Assembly (NCBI GenBank): GCA_013322215.1
Contig: JAAMEZ010000058.1
Span: 186,001-250,000 of the forward strand
Reading direction: 5' to 3'
Source of the DNA: Martinezella rhizogenes
GTDB taxonomy: Bacteria; Pseudomonadota; Alphaproteobacteria; Rhizobiales; Rhizobiaceae
Length of the DNA stretch: 64,000 bases
Shown here: positions 53,598 to 61,385 of the stretch, piece by piece
How the letters are laid out: each line of letters begins with the position of its first letter
How positions within the stretch are numbered: the stretch's first letter is position 1
Made by a program: the position numbers and the translations under genes
The notes under the pieces: model-generated
Told to the model about the DNA's origin: nothing
Seen by the model: the letters and a program-made list of their open reading frames with translations, nothing else
Database searches by the model: none

Positions 53598-54491
53598 TCA
53601 GCGGCGCGGGCCGCGGGCCACTCGTTCGATTTCCTCGCGCACGAGGCGCTCGACAAGCGTCGGCAAGTTGTCGTCGAGCCATTCCTGCAGCATGGGGCGC
53701 AGCATCTCCTGGGCAAGCTCATCAAGAGAGCGGCGCGGGCCACCATCGACGATCGCTGCGAGCTCTTCGAACGAACGGCTGACCTGCGCACCGGCTGCCT
53801 CGGACATCAGCGGCGATACCGATACGGCCTGGCCCTGCGGCACGGACGCTTCCGTTTCCGCAGCAACGGCTGGCAGTTCCGGCGCCTGGAAAATCGGGGC
53901 CTCGACCGGTGCGACCAACTGAGGTGCGGGAGCAACAGCCATCGGCCTCAACTCTTCCATTTCAGGCTCAATCCGGGCTTCGGCGACGGCCTGCATAGCG
54001 GGCGAAGCGGCCGGCGCCGGGATATCGGCAACGGCATGTCGCAGCGCAACGTCGGCAACCGGCTCGACACGGGCTTCAGTGACATCAACTTCGGCAAGGC
54101 GCGCGGCCATGGCCGGCGGCAGCTCGCGCGGCTGCGGCGGCTCGCGGCCGGCATTCAGCAAGGCGGCGGTATTGCGCTCTGAAGCGGCGCGGACGCGGGC
54201 GGCGACATCAGCCAGTGACAGGCCGCGACCGGCACCTTCCGGCTCGGCAACCGGCATCTGCGAGTTTGCCGCAACGAAACGAGGATCCTGTTCGGCGGCA
54301 CGGGCGCGATCAGCGGCCGCAAACTCTTCGTCAACGGTCAGTTGAATATCGTCGGCGCGCATACCGGAGCCGGCAAAATGCGTCGCGGGGATCGGCTTGG
54401 CGCCTACGGGGTCGTTGCTTTCGATGATCCTGCGGATCGACGCCAGGATCTCTTCCATGGACGGTTCACGCACTACATTTGGCTGAGCCAT
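53598..54491 (-). CDS. popZ: Polar organising protein PopZ-like (DUF2497)
   Basis: PopZ forms a mesh at the cell pole that anchors the chromosome centromere and recruits regulators. From the ATG at 54489-54491, with CGGGG before it, the product has 297 residues. The N-terminal helix PSMEEILASIRRIIESND (residues 10-27) is the recruitment motif of the family. The middle is Pro/Ala/Glu-rich and disordered. The C-terminal oligomerisation part is ...LDELAQEMLRPMLQEWLDDNLPTLVERLVREEIERVARG. In Agrobacterium and Caulobacter it marks the new or growing pole. It lies 122 bp from valS. Confidence 0.9.
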   Translation of the reverse strand: MAQPNVVREPSMEEILASIRRIIESNDPVGAKPIPATHFAGSGMRADDIQLTVDEEFAAADRARAAEQDPRFVAANSQMPVAEPEGAGRGLSLADVAARVRAASERNTAALLNAGREPPQPRELPPAMAARLAEVDVTEARVEPVADVALRHAVADIPAPAASPAMQAVAEARIEPEMEELRPMAVAPAPQLVAPVEAPIFQAPELPAVAAETEASVPQGQAVSVSPLMSEAAGAQVSRSFEELAAIVDGGPRRSLDELAQEMLRPMLQEWLDDNLPTLVERLVREEIERVARGPRR

Positions 54492-54675
54492 ATTCATCCC
54501 CGTTTTCCCATATTCAGCGACCGGAAACTCGCCAGGCGGCACCCGAATCAGGGCCACCCTAGATGACTGTCTTCGGGAAAAAAATCACCTGGAAAGCACT
54601 AAACCCGGTGATGCACAGTTTTGTTACGATCACGACGAATCGCTCTGCTGAGCACGATTCTGCCACAGGCGGCGA

Positions 54676-54706
54676 CAATAAAAAACAGGCGCACAAAGGC
54701 GCCTGT
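54676..54706 (-). terminator. Intrinsic terminator of the second pcm-like gene
   Basis: ACAGGCGC (54685-54692) pairs with GCGCCTGT (54699-54706). The minus strand continues into TTTTTTATTG, so it is a minus-strand terminator 31 bp after the stop. Confidence 0.82.
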
Positions 54707-54737
54707 CGCAAGCTCAAAAAGCAGGTCGTTCAGGAAA

Positions 54738-55388
54738 TCAGAATACGAATTCCTTGGCCTTGGCAAAGCCCGGAAGCGGCTTGATCGACGCGTTGAAGAA
54801 GACGTTTTCCGAGAAGGCGCCACGTTCACGCATGAAAACGGTCGCGCGGGCGGCATGGCCATAGCCGATGACGGTGATCAGGCGGCCATCTTCGCCGAGC
54901 TGGTCAAGCAGGCCCTGTGGCAACTGCTCGATCGAGCCATTGAGGAAAATCACATCATAGGGTGCGTTGCCGGCATGACCCTTTTCAAGGTCGCCGCCAA
55001 CAACGGTCACGTTGTCGTAGCCAAACGCGGCAAGATTGGCCTTTGCCTGAGCCGCAAGCTCCTCGTTGGATTCAAGTGCGATAACCTTGCCGGCAACCAG
55101 CGACAGGACGGCGGAGACATAACCCGTGCCACAGCCGACATCGAGAACCTTGTCGTCCTTGGTGATAGCGCCGAGCTGCAGCAACTTTGCGAGCGGCGAG
55201 GCTTCCATGAGGAAACGCCCGGGAGCAACCTCGATATCGCAATCGACATAGGCCAGGAGCTTCGACTTCTCCGGCACGAAATTTTCGCGCGGTACGGCGA
55301 AAAACGCATTCAACACGGAATGGGAGGTGACATCCGTCGTCCGGATCTGGTTCTCGACCATCTTCACGCGCGCTGCTTCGAAATCCAT
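54738..55388 (-). CDS. Divergent protein-L-isoaspartate O-methyltransferase family protein
   Basis: The 216-residue product begins MDFEAARVKMVENQIRTTDVTSHSVLNAF and has the class I SAM motif VLDVGCGTGYVSAVLSLVAG. It resembles Pcm but is only loosely similar to the Pcm at 31697-32350. The Pcm substrate motif is replaced by VDCDIEVAPGRFLMEASPLA. In many alphaproteobacteria this gene is annotated as a second Pcm and precedes tolC. No tolC is between it and popZ here. It may methylate another substrate. Confidence 0.88.
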   Translation of the reverse strand: MDFEAARVKMVENQIRTTDVTSHSVLNAFFAVPRENFVPEKSKLLAYVDCDIEVAPGRFLMEASPLAKLLQLGAITKDDKVLDVGCGTGYVSAVLSLVAGKVIALESNEELAAQAKANLAAFGYDNVTVVGGDLEKGHAGNAPYDVIFLNGSIEQLPQGLLDQLGEDGRLITVIGYGHAARATVFMRERGAFSENVFFNASIKPLPGFAKAKEFVF

Positions 55389-55747
55389 CTTATCCTCTTG
55401 CGCCCTTGGTGCCCGAACGGGCTGGCTCTACTTTCTGTTACGCGTGTCTTAATCGCCTGACGCTACGCTTTCAAGGCATTGCGGTAACAGGCGCCGAGAT
55501 TCATGACCAAGCGTCGCCGACGAACAACAATCGATGCCCTTAAATGCCAGCTGGCGGTTTCCGGCATCCGGGATCTGCGACGCCTTGCAAATCCGCCATG
55601 TTCCAGACCGGGACGCTCGTTAGCAAAATGTTAACTTCACACGACCACGCTTCAGGGCATTGGACCCGCCCGGGTGTGGTGACCAATCAACCTTCCGGCC
55701 CGAAGCTATTCGGCCGAAACATTAAATTTGAATAGAAGGTGGCTGGG
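55389..55747. other. Intergenic region, start of accessory segment
   Basis: This 359-bp region lies upstream of the second pcm-like gene on one side and of the small ORF on the other. It must contain both promoters. I see no RNA gene. GAAGGTGG at 55735-55742 is the ribosome-binding site of the small ORF. Confidence 0.4.
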
Positions 55748-55831
55748 ATGCCTGTTTCTCTTGTTCTTTTCGTCGTAACGTCGCTGCCGCTGGTGGTTTT
55801 TCTGGCCGCGAGTCTTTCCTCGATGATGTAG
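55748..55831 (+). CDS. 27-residue hydrophobic peptide
   Basis: A short frame of 27 codons starts at an ATG with GAAGGTGG 6 bp upstream, the best ribosome-binding site in the area. The peptide is MPVSLVLFVVTSLPLVVFLA..., almost entirely a hydrophobic membrane segment. It ends 9 bp before the ATG of the next gene, which suggests coupled translation. It may be a small membrane protein or leader. Absence of homology means it remains tentative. Confidence 0.5.
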   Translation: MPVSLVLFVVTSLPLVVFLAASLSSMM

Positions 55832-55840
55832 GTTTTCCGA

Positions 55841-56281
55841 ATGAGGCTTTCGCTCTTCGTCGCAGCGCTTCTCCTTCTCTTACCCCAGGTCGCGTTGAGC
55901 GAGGAAACGTCAAGCGAGGACGAGCCGAAAGAGACAGCCCCGATCATCGGACACGTCGTTACCGGAAAACAGCTCGACGAATGGTGCGAAGAGGATCGAA
56001 CGCTCGCGTCCGTCTATATCCAGGGCATTCTCGATGAGGCCCAGCGAACGAAGAACCTCACGATCCGAGCCACCAAACAGACGCCGAAAAACTCGTCGCG
56101 CTACGAGCGCTATCTTCAACAGTTCGTCGGCGCTTTCTGTCTGCCGCCAGATCTCAGTAATGCAAAGGCGACAGCAACCGCCTGCAAATGGATGGCGGAG
56201 CACTCATGGCAGCTCGAGCGGCCTGCCAGCTCGCTGATCGCGCGCGCCTACAAATTCGCCTTCCCTTGCCTTGAGGAATAG
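55841..56281 (+). CDS. Rap1a/Tai-like secreted protein
   Basis: The 146-residue product has a cleavable signal peptide (MRLSLFVAALLLLLPQVALS) and a small cysteine-containing domain with the pattern GKQLDEWCEEDRTLASVYIQGILDEAQ, ... FVGAFCLPPDL, ... AFPCLEE. This matches the Rap1a/Tai family, whose known members neutralise peptidoglycan amidase effectors of type VI secretion in the periplasm. The three cysteines and FPC end fit. I see no type VI genes nearby. It follows a 27-residue peptide by 9 bp. Confidence 0.75.
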   Translation: MRLSLFVAALLLLLPQVALSEETSSEDEPKETAPIIGHVVTGKQLDEWCEEDRTLASVYIQGILDEAQRTKNLTIRATKQTPKNSSRYERYLQQFVGAFCLPPDLSNAKATATACKWMAEHSWQLERPASSLIARAYKFAFPCLEE

Positions 56282-57008
56282 TCATTCTCTCGCAATGGCG
56301 CTCGAGCGGCGGCGTGAGACAGTTAAAGCTTTCGCGGAAGATTGAGAATCATCCAAAGCGACGAGGCCTCTGCCCGCCGATATTGCGGACCAAATGCCCA
56401 GCGGAAACCGGCGGTTCGAACGACGATCGCAAACAAGCCAAAGAGCGCAGCGCTTGATGCGCGAAGACGTCACATCGCATTTGCGTTGACAATTACTAAG
56501 TCCACCTTATAATTAGGATGCTGAATTTGATTGACCTCTAGTCCAGCAAAAGGCGGCCCAGTTTTTTCCCTAGACTGGACCGCTTTTGCTTTTGTAGAGC
56601 GTCAACTTTCCTGTCCATTTGCTTCCACATGTGCGGCGCCGATAGACCCGATCGGGCAATGGATGTCGCCACCTGGATGACAAGCACCCGGTTCGCAATC
56701 TTGGTGCGGTATTTTTCCTGATGCCTCATCCGCTCAGCCACCGAACCCTCGATGCCCTAGCAACCAGGTGCTTTGGACCCACGAGGACACCTGTACCCTT
56801 GCGCCGACCTCCGCAGCTGCTGCTGCGTTCAATATGCAATTGAAAAATATGACGGATGTCGGATCGGCATCCGATTGGATTTGCTACTCAGCCGCAATGC
56901 CGAAACTGAAGCGCCGGCACCTACGGTCCTCAACTCCTGCAACTCCCCAATACCTTAAGCGTCAGTTCAGTTTCGAATGCGACGCTGAGACGGGGATAGG
57001 GAGTATCA
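56282..57008. other. Sparse region with a two-way hairpin
   Basis: This region of about 727 bp shows no gene I can support. At 56541-56587 it has two overlapping inverted repeats: GTCCAG with CTGGAC, and GCGGCCCAG with CTGGACCGC followed by TTTT. These could be alternative hairpins like an attenuator, or a plain plus-strand terminator. Confidence 0.35.
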
Positions 57009-57149
57009 ATGTCGTTACCGAAGTCACGGTGGCTTGCGCTGACAATGGGCGAGCGCAAGAAGCTTGCTCGCCAGATTATGATTCTGCTGCTGCCAATCCT
57101 TGGCGCCTTGGCGCTGCTCGGCAGCGTGTTGCTTATAGTGTTTACCTAA
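57009..57149 (+). CDS. 46-residue small membrane protein
   Basis: This short frame starts with MSLPKSRWLALTMGERKK and ends in a hydrophobic helix IMILLLPILGALALLGSVLLIVF. GGGAG lies 5 bp before the ATG (57000-57004). The layout (basic N-terminus followed by one membrane span) is typical of a small inner-membrane protein. It sits in the accessory segment. No homologue is recognised. Confidence 0.5.
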   Translation: MSLPKSRWLALTMGERKKLARQIMILLLPILGALALLGSVLLIVFT

Positions 57150-57204
57150 CAGAGAGTTTCGAAGATCAAACGCTGCCACTTTCGTCTCATAGTGGAGAAT
57201 CATC

Positions 57205-57534
57205 TCAGATCAGCAATGCGACCCGAGAACGCCGCGTCTCACATCTCAATCCGAGCCATGGATAGGCGACAGCGCGATTATAGAGGGCGCGCTCAACCCG
57301 ATCGTCAGCTTTTTCCTTCCCTACTACGACTGCCTGACAAAAATCATCATGCGTGTTCTTCCACCGGTAGATCGTCCGCGTGTCGACGTCGAAGAAATTG
57401 GCAAGCTCATAGTCGGTTGCACCCAGAGCGTAGAACTTCCGGGCCTGATCGACGAACTCGGCCTTGAAGGTCTTCGGACGGCCACGGGGTCGCTTCTCAG
57501 CGTCAGCCGGCTTGCTGCTTTTCTGGACTGTCAT
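57205..57534 (-). pseudogene. Truncated phage terminase small-subunit-like gene
   Basis: The 109-residue frame starts MTVQKSSKPADAEKRPRGRPKTFK and has a helix-turn-helix-like region DYELANFFDVDTRTIYRWKNTHDDF followed by KADDRVERALYNRAVAY. This is the N-terminal DNA-binding pattern of phage terminase small subunits. Normal family members continue for many residues after the YNRAVAY position. Here the frame goes into an unrelated tail (PWLGLRCETRRSRVALLI) and stops, so the 3' part was probably lost. It is a sign of past phage insertion. Confidence 0.6.
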
Positions 57535-57642
57535 GTTCCGCCTTCTGATCGGCTGATGGGAAGTACATTGATTGTCTTTCGAAGTTCAGCCACTCTCATG
57601 CCGTGCACTTCTTAAGAGCCGGAAAGGCGTACGGCGTCAGAT

Positions 57643-58080
57643 ATGGATCATCCGTCCGATCCCAACATTGATTTCATTGAGATGAGAGAAGCGATCAATG
57701 ACGTTCCGCGCGACGAGTCCACTGGGCAACTATGGCTGCTGGCTGTGATTGTTGGAAGCTGCCTGATCTTCGGCATTCTTGTCTTTGGGATTTGGTCATG
57801 GCGTATCCATCACTTCCCGCATGCAGTCGCGACGATCGCCGAAGTGTGGAACGGCGAGATCGTCATAAAAGATCGGTTAGGCTTTGAGACTGGGCGGAAA
57901 ACCATCACAGAAGGCAGAATCATATTTACCCGCAGACATGCTGGGAAGTCATATCCATGCGAAATGACAATCGAGTTAGGCGTACCGAACGACAATTTTG
58001 CAGTCGGACAAAAGCTCGATGTCGTTCCAGCTACTGGTACATGTGAGCGAATTGATGTCGTTAAGCGTATTCAAGACTGA
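57643..58080 (+). CDS. Small membrane protein with a DUF3592-like domain
   Basis: The 145-residue product has a cytoplasmic N-terminus of about 30 residues, one transmembrane helix (LWLLAVIVGSCLIFGILVFGIWSW, residues 30-53) and an extracytoplasmic beta-rich domain with ...ATIAEVWNGEIVIKDRLGFETGRKTITEGRIIFTRR and CEMTIELGVPNDNF. This resembles DUF3592-type proteins of unknown role. It has no clear operon partner. Upstream AGGCGTACGG is a weak ribosome-binding site. Confidence 0.65.
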   Translation: MDHPSDPNIDFIEMREAINDVPRDESTGQLWLLAVIVGSCLIFGILVFGIWSWRIHHFPHAVATIAEVWNGEIVIKDRLGFETGRKTITEGRIIFTRRHAGKSYPCEMTIELGVPNDNFAVGQKLDVVPATGTCERIDVVKRIQD

Positions 58081-58303
58081 TCCACTAAGCGCTGGTCACC
58101 GGGGAAGGCAAATTCTCTGGCGGCGGCGCGGCTTCTACAGCCAAGAGTGGAAGCCTTGTTCCTCGTACCGGTGGCCGAAGTCGAAATACCCGCTTCCTTC
58201 AGAAATGGATAAAACCCGACCAGTAGTCATTCCGACCGGGACGCTTGCAACCAAGAGAGGGCGCTCCCATGTCTAGTCCGTACAAGACGGTCCGGAGAAT
58301 TTG

Positions 58304-58537
58304 ATGACGTCAAACGCTGCCACGCAGTGGATACGGATTATCTTTCGATGCATTTGGGCATTCGCCATAATTTCGGCGGCAGTAGGCTTCGGCGCCGCCT
58401 ATGGCTTGCAAAAGCATGGTCTGGTTGCGGCGATCGCGCTGGGGTTTGTTGGTCTCGTGGTCAGCTCGCCGTTTGCATATTCACCCGCGGCGTTCTTTCA
58501 ATTGCTGGCTGAAATGCTTGCTGAGCTCGTGCGATGA
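58304..58537 (+). CDS. Small hydrophobic protein
   Basis: The 77-residue product from the ATG at 58304 has two hydrophobic segments (FRCIWAFAIISAAVGFGAAYGL and AAIALGFVGLVVSSPFAY) and a short polar C-terminus. CGGAGAATTT precedes the ATG. A very short frame (MSSPYKTVRRI) ends right across this start and could couple to it. No family recognised. Confidence 0.55.
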   Translation: MTSNAATQWIRIIFRCIWAFAIISAAVGFGAAYGLQKHGLVAAIALGFVGLVVSSPFAYSPAAFFQLLAEMLAELVR

Positions 58538-58635
58538 CGCTCGGTTCGGCCGTCCTGCCTTTAGGCAACTCCTGGGCGAACTTCCCATTCCGGGCATTTT
58601 TCAGGACTGGCATGGGTTAACCTTAGGAGAGAAAA

Positions 58636-58931
58636 TTGCGGATCAAACTAACTAAATCTCAGATCGAACGGATAAGCGTCACCGGTTCTCAACCGAAAGA
58701 CCGATCCGTATCGGTTGAACACTTTGCAAAAGGCCCACCCCCACCGGCAATGGTAACTTTGAAGGACGCGTCACCTTTATTTTCGACCTTGGAAACAAAG
58801 GGTCTGAATTCATCCACCTAGATCTTCGTCCCGCTGACTTTGGAGTGATCGCTCAGCAAATGATCGATGCCGACAAGAACGCTGCGTTAGAAGCATTCGG
58901 AAAGGCGATCGTTTCACTCTCCAAACGATAA
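58636..58931 (+). pseudogene. Frameshifted small protein gene
   Basis: Two frames join into one protein. The first starts at TTG 58636 (after TAGGAGAGAAAA) and runs MRIKLTKSQIERISVTGSQPKDRSVSVEHFAKGP, and the second continues as GNGNFEGRVTFIFDLGNKGSEF, ..., DADKNAALEAFGKAIVSLSKR, stopping at 58929-58931. The combined length of 296 is one base short of a multiple of three, which places a lost base in the C-rich tract at about 58725-58750 (CCCACCCCCACC). The second part has an acceptable amphipathic helix and strong coding character. It may be a sequencing slip, a real inactivation, or slippage-dependent expression. Confidence 0.6.
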
Positions 58932-59155
58932 AGCCCGACCAGCAGTTATGCCGATCGGATCGAAATCTCAGCGCTGACCAATAAACCGGATTTTCGGGCT
59001 TTTCAGTTGTAGAGAAACTCTTTCCTACTCAGGACAGGCCGGACACGCTTGCACCTATACCGATTTTGTCTAACTCGACCAGATCAACCTGATAGTGCAG
59101 TGTATGCCATTTCCCAATATGCGTTGGGAAATAGGTTTAAGCGGGGGACAATTCT

Positions 59156-60595
59156 ATGGTCGACGAAACCTTTATTGAAAGTGTGGCCCAAGAACGGATA
59201 GACGCTGAAATCAATGAACGGATACGTGCTCATCAAGCAACTATTGCGCGCATGCAAGCCGCCACGGAGGTTGCACAAAACTTGTCGGTAGCATCGCGCA
59301 ACCGGCCATTCGTGATGCTTTCAGGCGGTGACTCGTGGTTTGACTACCCTCTTACGGGTAACGGCTTGCCCTTACAGAATACCGACATCATTGCACAGTT
59401 GCAAACGTACGGCGACAGTCCGATCACCGTCCTCAACCTTGCTCATCACGGCGAGACATCTACCGACGCGATGTCACTCCCGAAGCAAGAGAGAATGATC
59501 GCAGCACTGCGCGACAAGGCTAATTGGATTGGCGGCAAACCACATGCGATCCTTTTTTCTGCCGGAGGTAACGACGTTGCCGGTGATCAATTTTGCATAT
59601 TTCTCGACTTCAACGATGGGCGGTCGGATGGACTGAACGCAGAACGGTTCCAGATGGCCTTAAATATGGTTGAAGCATCCTATCTCGCACTTTTTTTACT
59701 CAGAGACAAATATGCGCATGGTGTACCAATTTTCGCCCACAGCTATGACTTTCCAATTCCAAACGGCAAGCATCCATCATGTGCTGGTCCTTGGCTTAAG
59801 CCTTCATTGGATTTCTGCAATTGGAGCGTGTCGGACGGGCGAAGGATAGCGCGCGAGGCCTTGGAGGCTTTCAAGGGAATGCTTGTGAGATTGGCCAACG
59901 ATCCGCGTCACAACTTTCACTTAATCGATACTCAAGGGACACTGAAAGATGAAGAGTGGGCAAACGAACTTCATCCGGGCTTTCTTGGATTCCGTAAGAT
60001 AACCAAGAAGTTCTATGATGCGTTGACGTCTGTCGCTCTGTTCGACGATGAGCCAGAGAACGAAGATGTTGCTGCATTTCTTGCTCTTTTCCCTCCCTAC
60101 GAAGAGCTAATCGCTCGTGAAGCTAGCGAGGTGGAATTAACTGCTCGGGCTCATGACGCTCCATCCATTCCCCAACTGATTGAGAACGGATCGTCTGCGG
60201 AAGGCCTAGCCAAGGCATGGAAGACAGCGCAAAAAGCGCTGCCAGAGTTCCCGCATAACGGATGCGCAGCTCACCTCAGCGCGCTATTGATCGAGTCAGG
60301 GATCGATATTCCAATGACCCTTGGCGCAGGCAATTTGGCACGAAGGCTCAGTTTGCGCGGCTGGGAACGGATTAAAGTTGGCAGTCAAAAACCCGGAGAT
60401 GTTGGCGTTACCTACGATTTAGATCCTACACCTCCTGGGGCGGACCACATTTACCTTGTTATCGAGGTTGAGGAAAACCCAGACAACATGCTTGTAGCCG
60501 ACAATCAGAGAAAAACAGATGCTCCGCACCCGAGATCAGCTAGCGGCAGAAGCGATCACAAAACGCCAACTGAATACTTCCTGCGAGCTACTTGA
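59156..60595 (+). CDS. SGNH hydrolase fused to a papain-like (NlpC/P60- or CHAP-type) domain
   Basis: The 479-residue product starts with a charged helical segment (residues 1-48). The SGNH domain follows: LSGGDSWFDYP with nucleophile Ser60, ILFSAGGNDVAG with Gly/Asn at 137-139, and NELHPGFLGFRKI with His273. A second domain occupies about residues 340-479: FPHNGCAAHLSALLIESGI with Cys370, GADHIYLVIEV with His431, and VADNQ with Asp449/Asn450. These form the Cys-His-Asn/Asp triad of NlpC/P60/CHAP-type enzymes. SGNH enzymes often remove acetyl groups from glycans and NlpC/P60 enzymes cut peptides, so together they may act on peptidoglycan. I see no signal peptide. The neighbourhood looks accessory. 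Confidence 0.75.
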   Translation: MVDETFIESVAQERIDAEINERIRAHQATIARMQAATEVAQNLSVASRNRPFVMLSGGDSWFDYPLTGNGLPLQNTDIIAQLQTYGDSPITVLNLAHHGETSTDAMSLPKQERMIAALRDKANWIGGKPHAILFSAGGNDVAGDQFCIFLDFNDGRSDGLNAERFQMALNMVEASYLALFLLRDKYAHGVPIFAHSYDFPIPNGKHPSCAGPWLKPSLDFCNWSVSDGRRIAREALEAFKGMLVRLANDPRHNFHLIDTQGTLKDEEWANELHPGFLGFRKITKKFYDALTSVALFDDEPENEDVAAFLALFPPYEELIAREASEVELTARAHDAPSIPQLIENGSSAEGLAKAWKTAQKALPEFPHNGCAAHLSALLIESGIDIPMTLGAGNLARRLSLRGWERIKVGSQKPGDVGVTYDLDPTPPGADHIYLVIEVEENPDNMLVADNQRKTDAPHPRSASGRSDHKTPTEYFLRAT

Positions 60596-60739
60596 GAAGC
60601 GATATTCACTTTTCCTCGAATTACTGCCGAAATGAGTTCGGCAGTAACGCTGTCGCCACATCAGTCGGAAGGCCAACCGAGAGGACGATGGGTGCCGCGT
60701 CCGGAGGGTGTTCCGGTGTTCGAATTCTCAATCGAGAAG

Positions 60740-60800
60740 GGCCGATTGAGGATATTCGAACCCGCGACCACCTGATTACAAATCAGGTGCACCATCTCGA
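60740..60800 (-). pseudogene. Decayed tRNA-Thr (TGT) fragment
   Basis: On the minus strand the anticodon stem-loop CACCTGATTTGTAATCAGGTG (anticodon TGT) and GTCGCGGGTTCGAAT, the left half of a T arm, match tRNA-Thr closely. The right half of the T stem is disrupted (ATCCT instead of CCTGC), and no acceptor or D arm can be paired. It looks like a 3'-half remnant, as left by integration or recombination at a tRNA gene. Confidence 0.65.
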
Positions 60801-61133
60801 CAATTCTGGATAGAAGGCACAATTTCTCTGACCGCCGATTGGATGTGATCGGCATTACGCTTGTTGCCGGTCACCAGCATCAAAACAAGGCGAAGGTGTT
60901 CCTTGCCATCTCCACAGCCAATCTCGCGCACCGTTGGTTTGCAATAGCAATCACGGCCCTTCCTGCTCGTCGGGCTGTTTGCCGCCAATCTCCAAGCAGC
61001 ACACCACATTGACGCGCTGCCTTATGGATATCGCAGGAATGGGCGCCGGGTTGGATCATATTCCCGCCTCGCCAGGTGAAACAAATCGGCCTATGAGACC
61101 AATTACAGACATCCACAAACTTGAGGATTTCCG
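60801..61133. other. Region with a possible degraded minus-strand gene
   Basis: About 333 bp. On the minus strand a frame running to the tRNA fragment reads TVREIGCGDGKEHLRLVLML and AVREI, which resembles fragments of rhizobial hypothetical proteins, but the 5' part has no good start. I treat it as a possible remnant. The right end holds the start region of the DUF982 gene. Confidence 0.35.
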
Positions 61134-61385
61134 GTGACGCACAGAAAATGGAGCAAGGCGGTCACGATTGCGCTTGAGAGCCCCGACGAGTGGGTCGTCA
61201 TCGATACGACCCAAGCCGCCAGTTGGGCACTTATTGAGGATTGGCCGCTTGAGGAGGCACCCGCGTTGGATCGAGCCTTGTCCGTCTGCGCCGACGTCAT
61301 TAGCGGCAAGCGAACCCCAGAGGATGCTCGCCGAGCGTTCATCGCCGCAGTCGAAGAAGCGAAGATACCGATGAAGGAGCAGTGA
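61134..61385 (+). CDS. DUF982 domain protein
   Basis: The 83-residue product starts at the GTG at 61134 with TTGAGGATTT upstream. The signature WPLEEAPALDRALSVCADVISGKRTPEDARRAFIAAVEEAKI is the DUF982 pattern, a small family common in rhizobia and of unknown function. It is preceded by a tRNA-Thr fragment and followed by an AT-rich region. The start choice is supported by the conserved N-terminal order in the family (a short WSxPVT-like stretch). Confidence 0.82.
   Translation: MTHRKWSKAVTIALESPDEWVVIDTTQAASWALIEDWPLEEAPALDRALSVCADVISGKRTPEDARRAFIAAVEEAKIPMKEQ

Noticed and set aside
56538..56741. 67-codon minus-strand frame in the gene-poor region
   Set aside because: Codon use is not that of the neighbouring genes, and the inverted repeat at 56553-56583 crosses it. 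No family is recognised.
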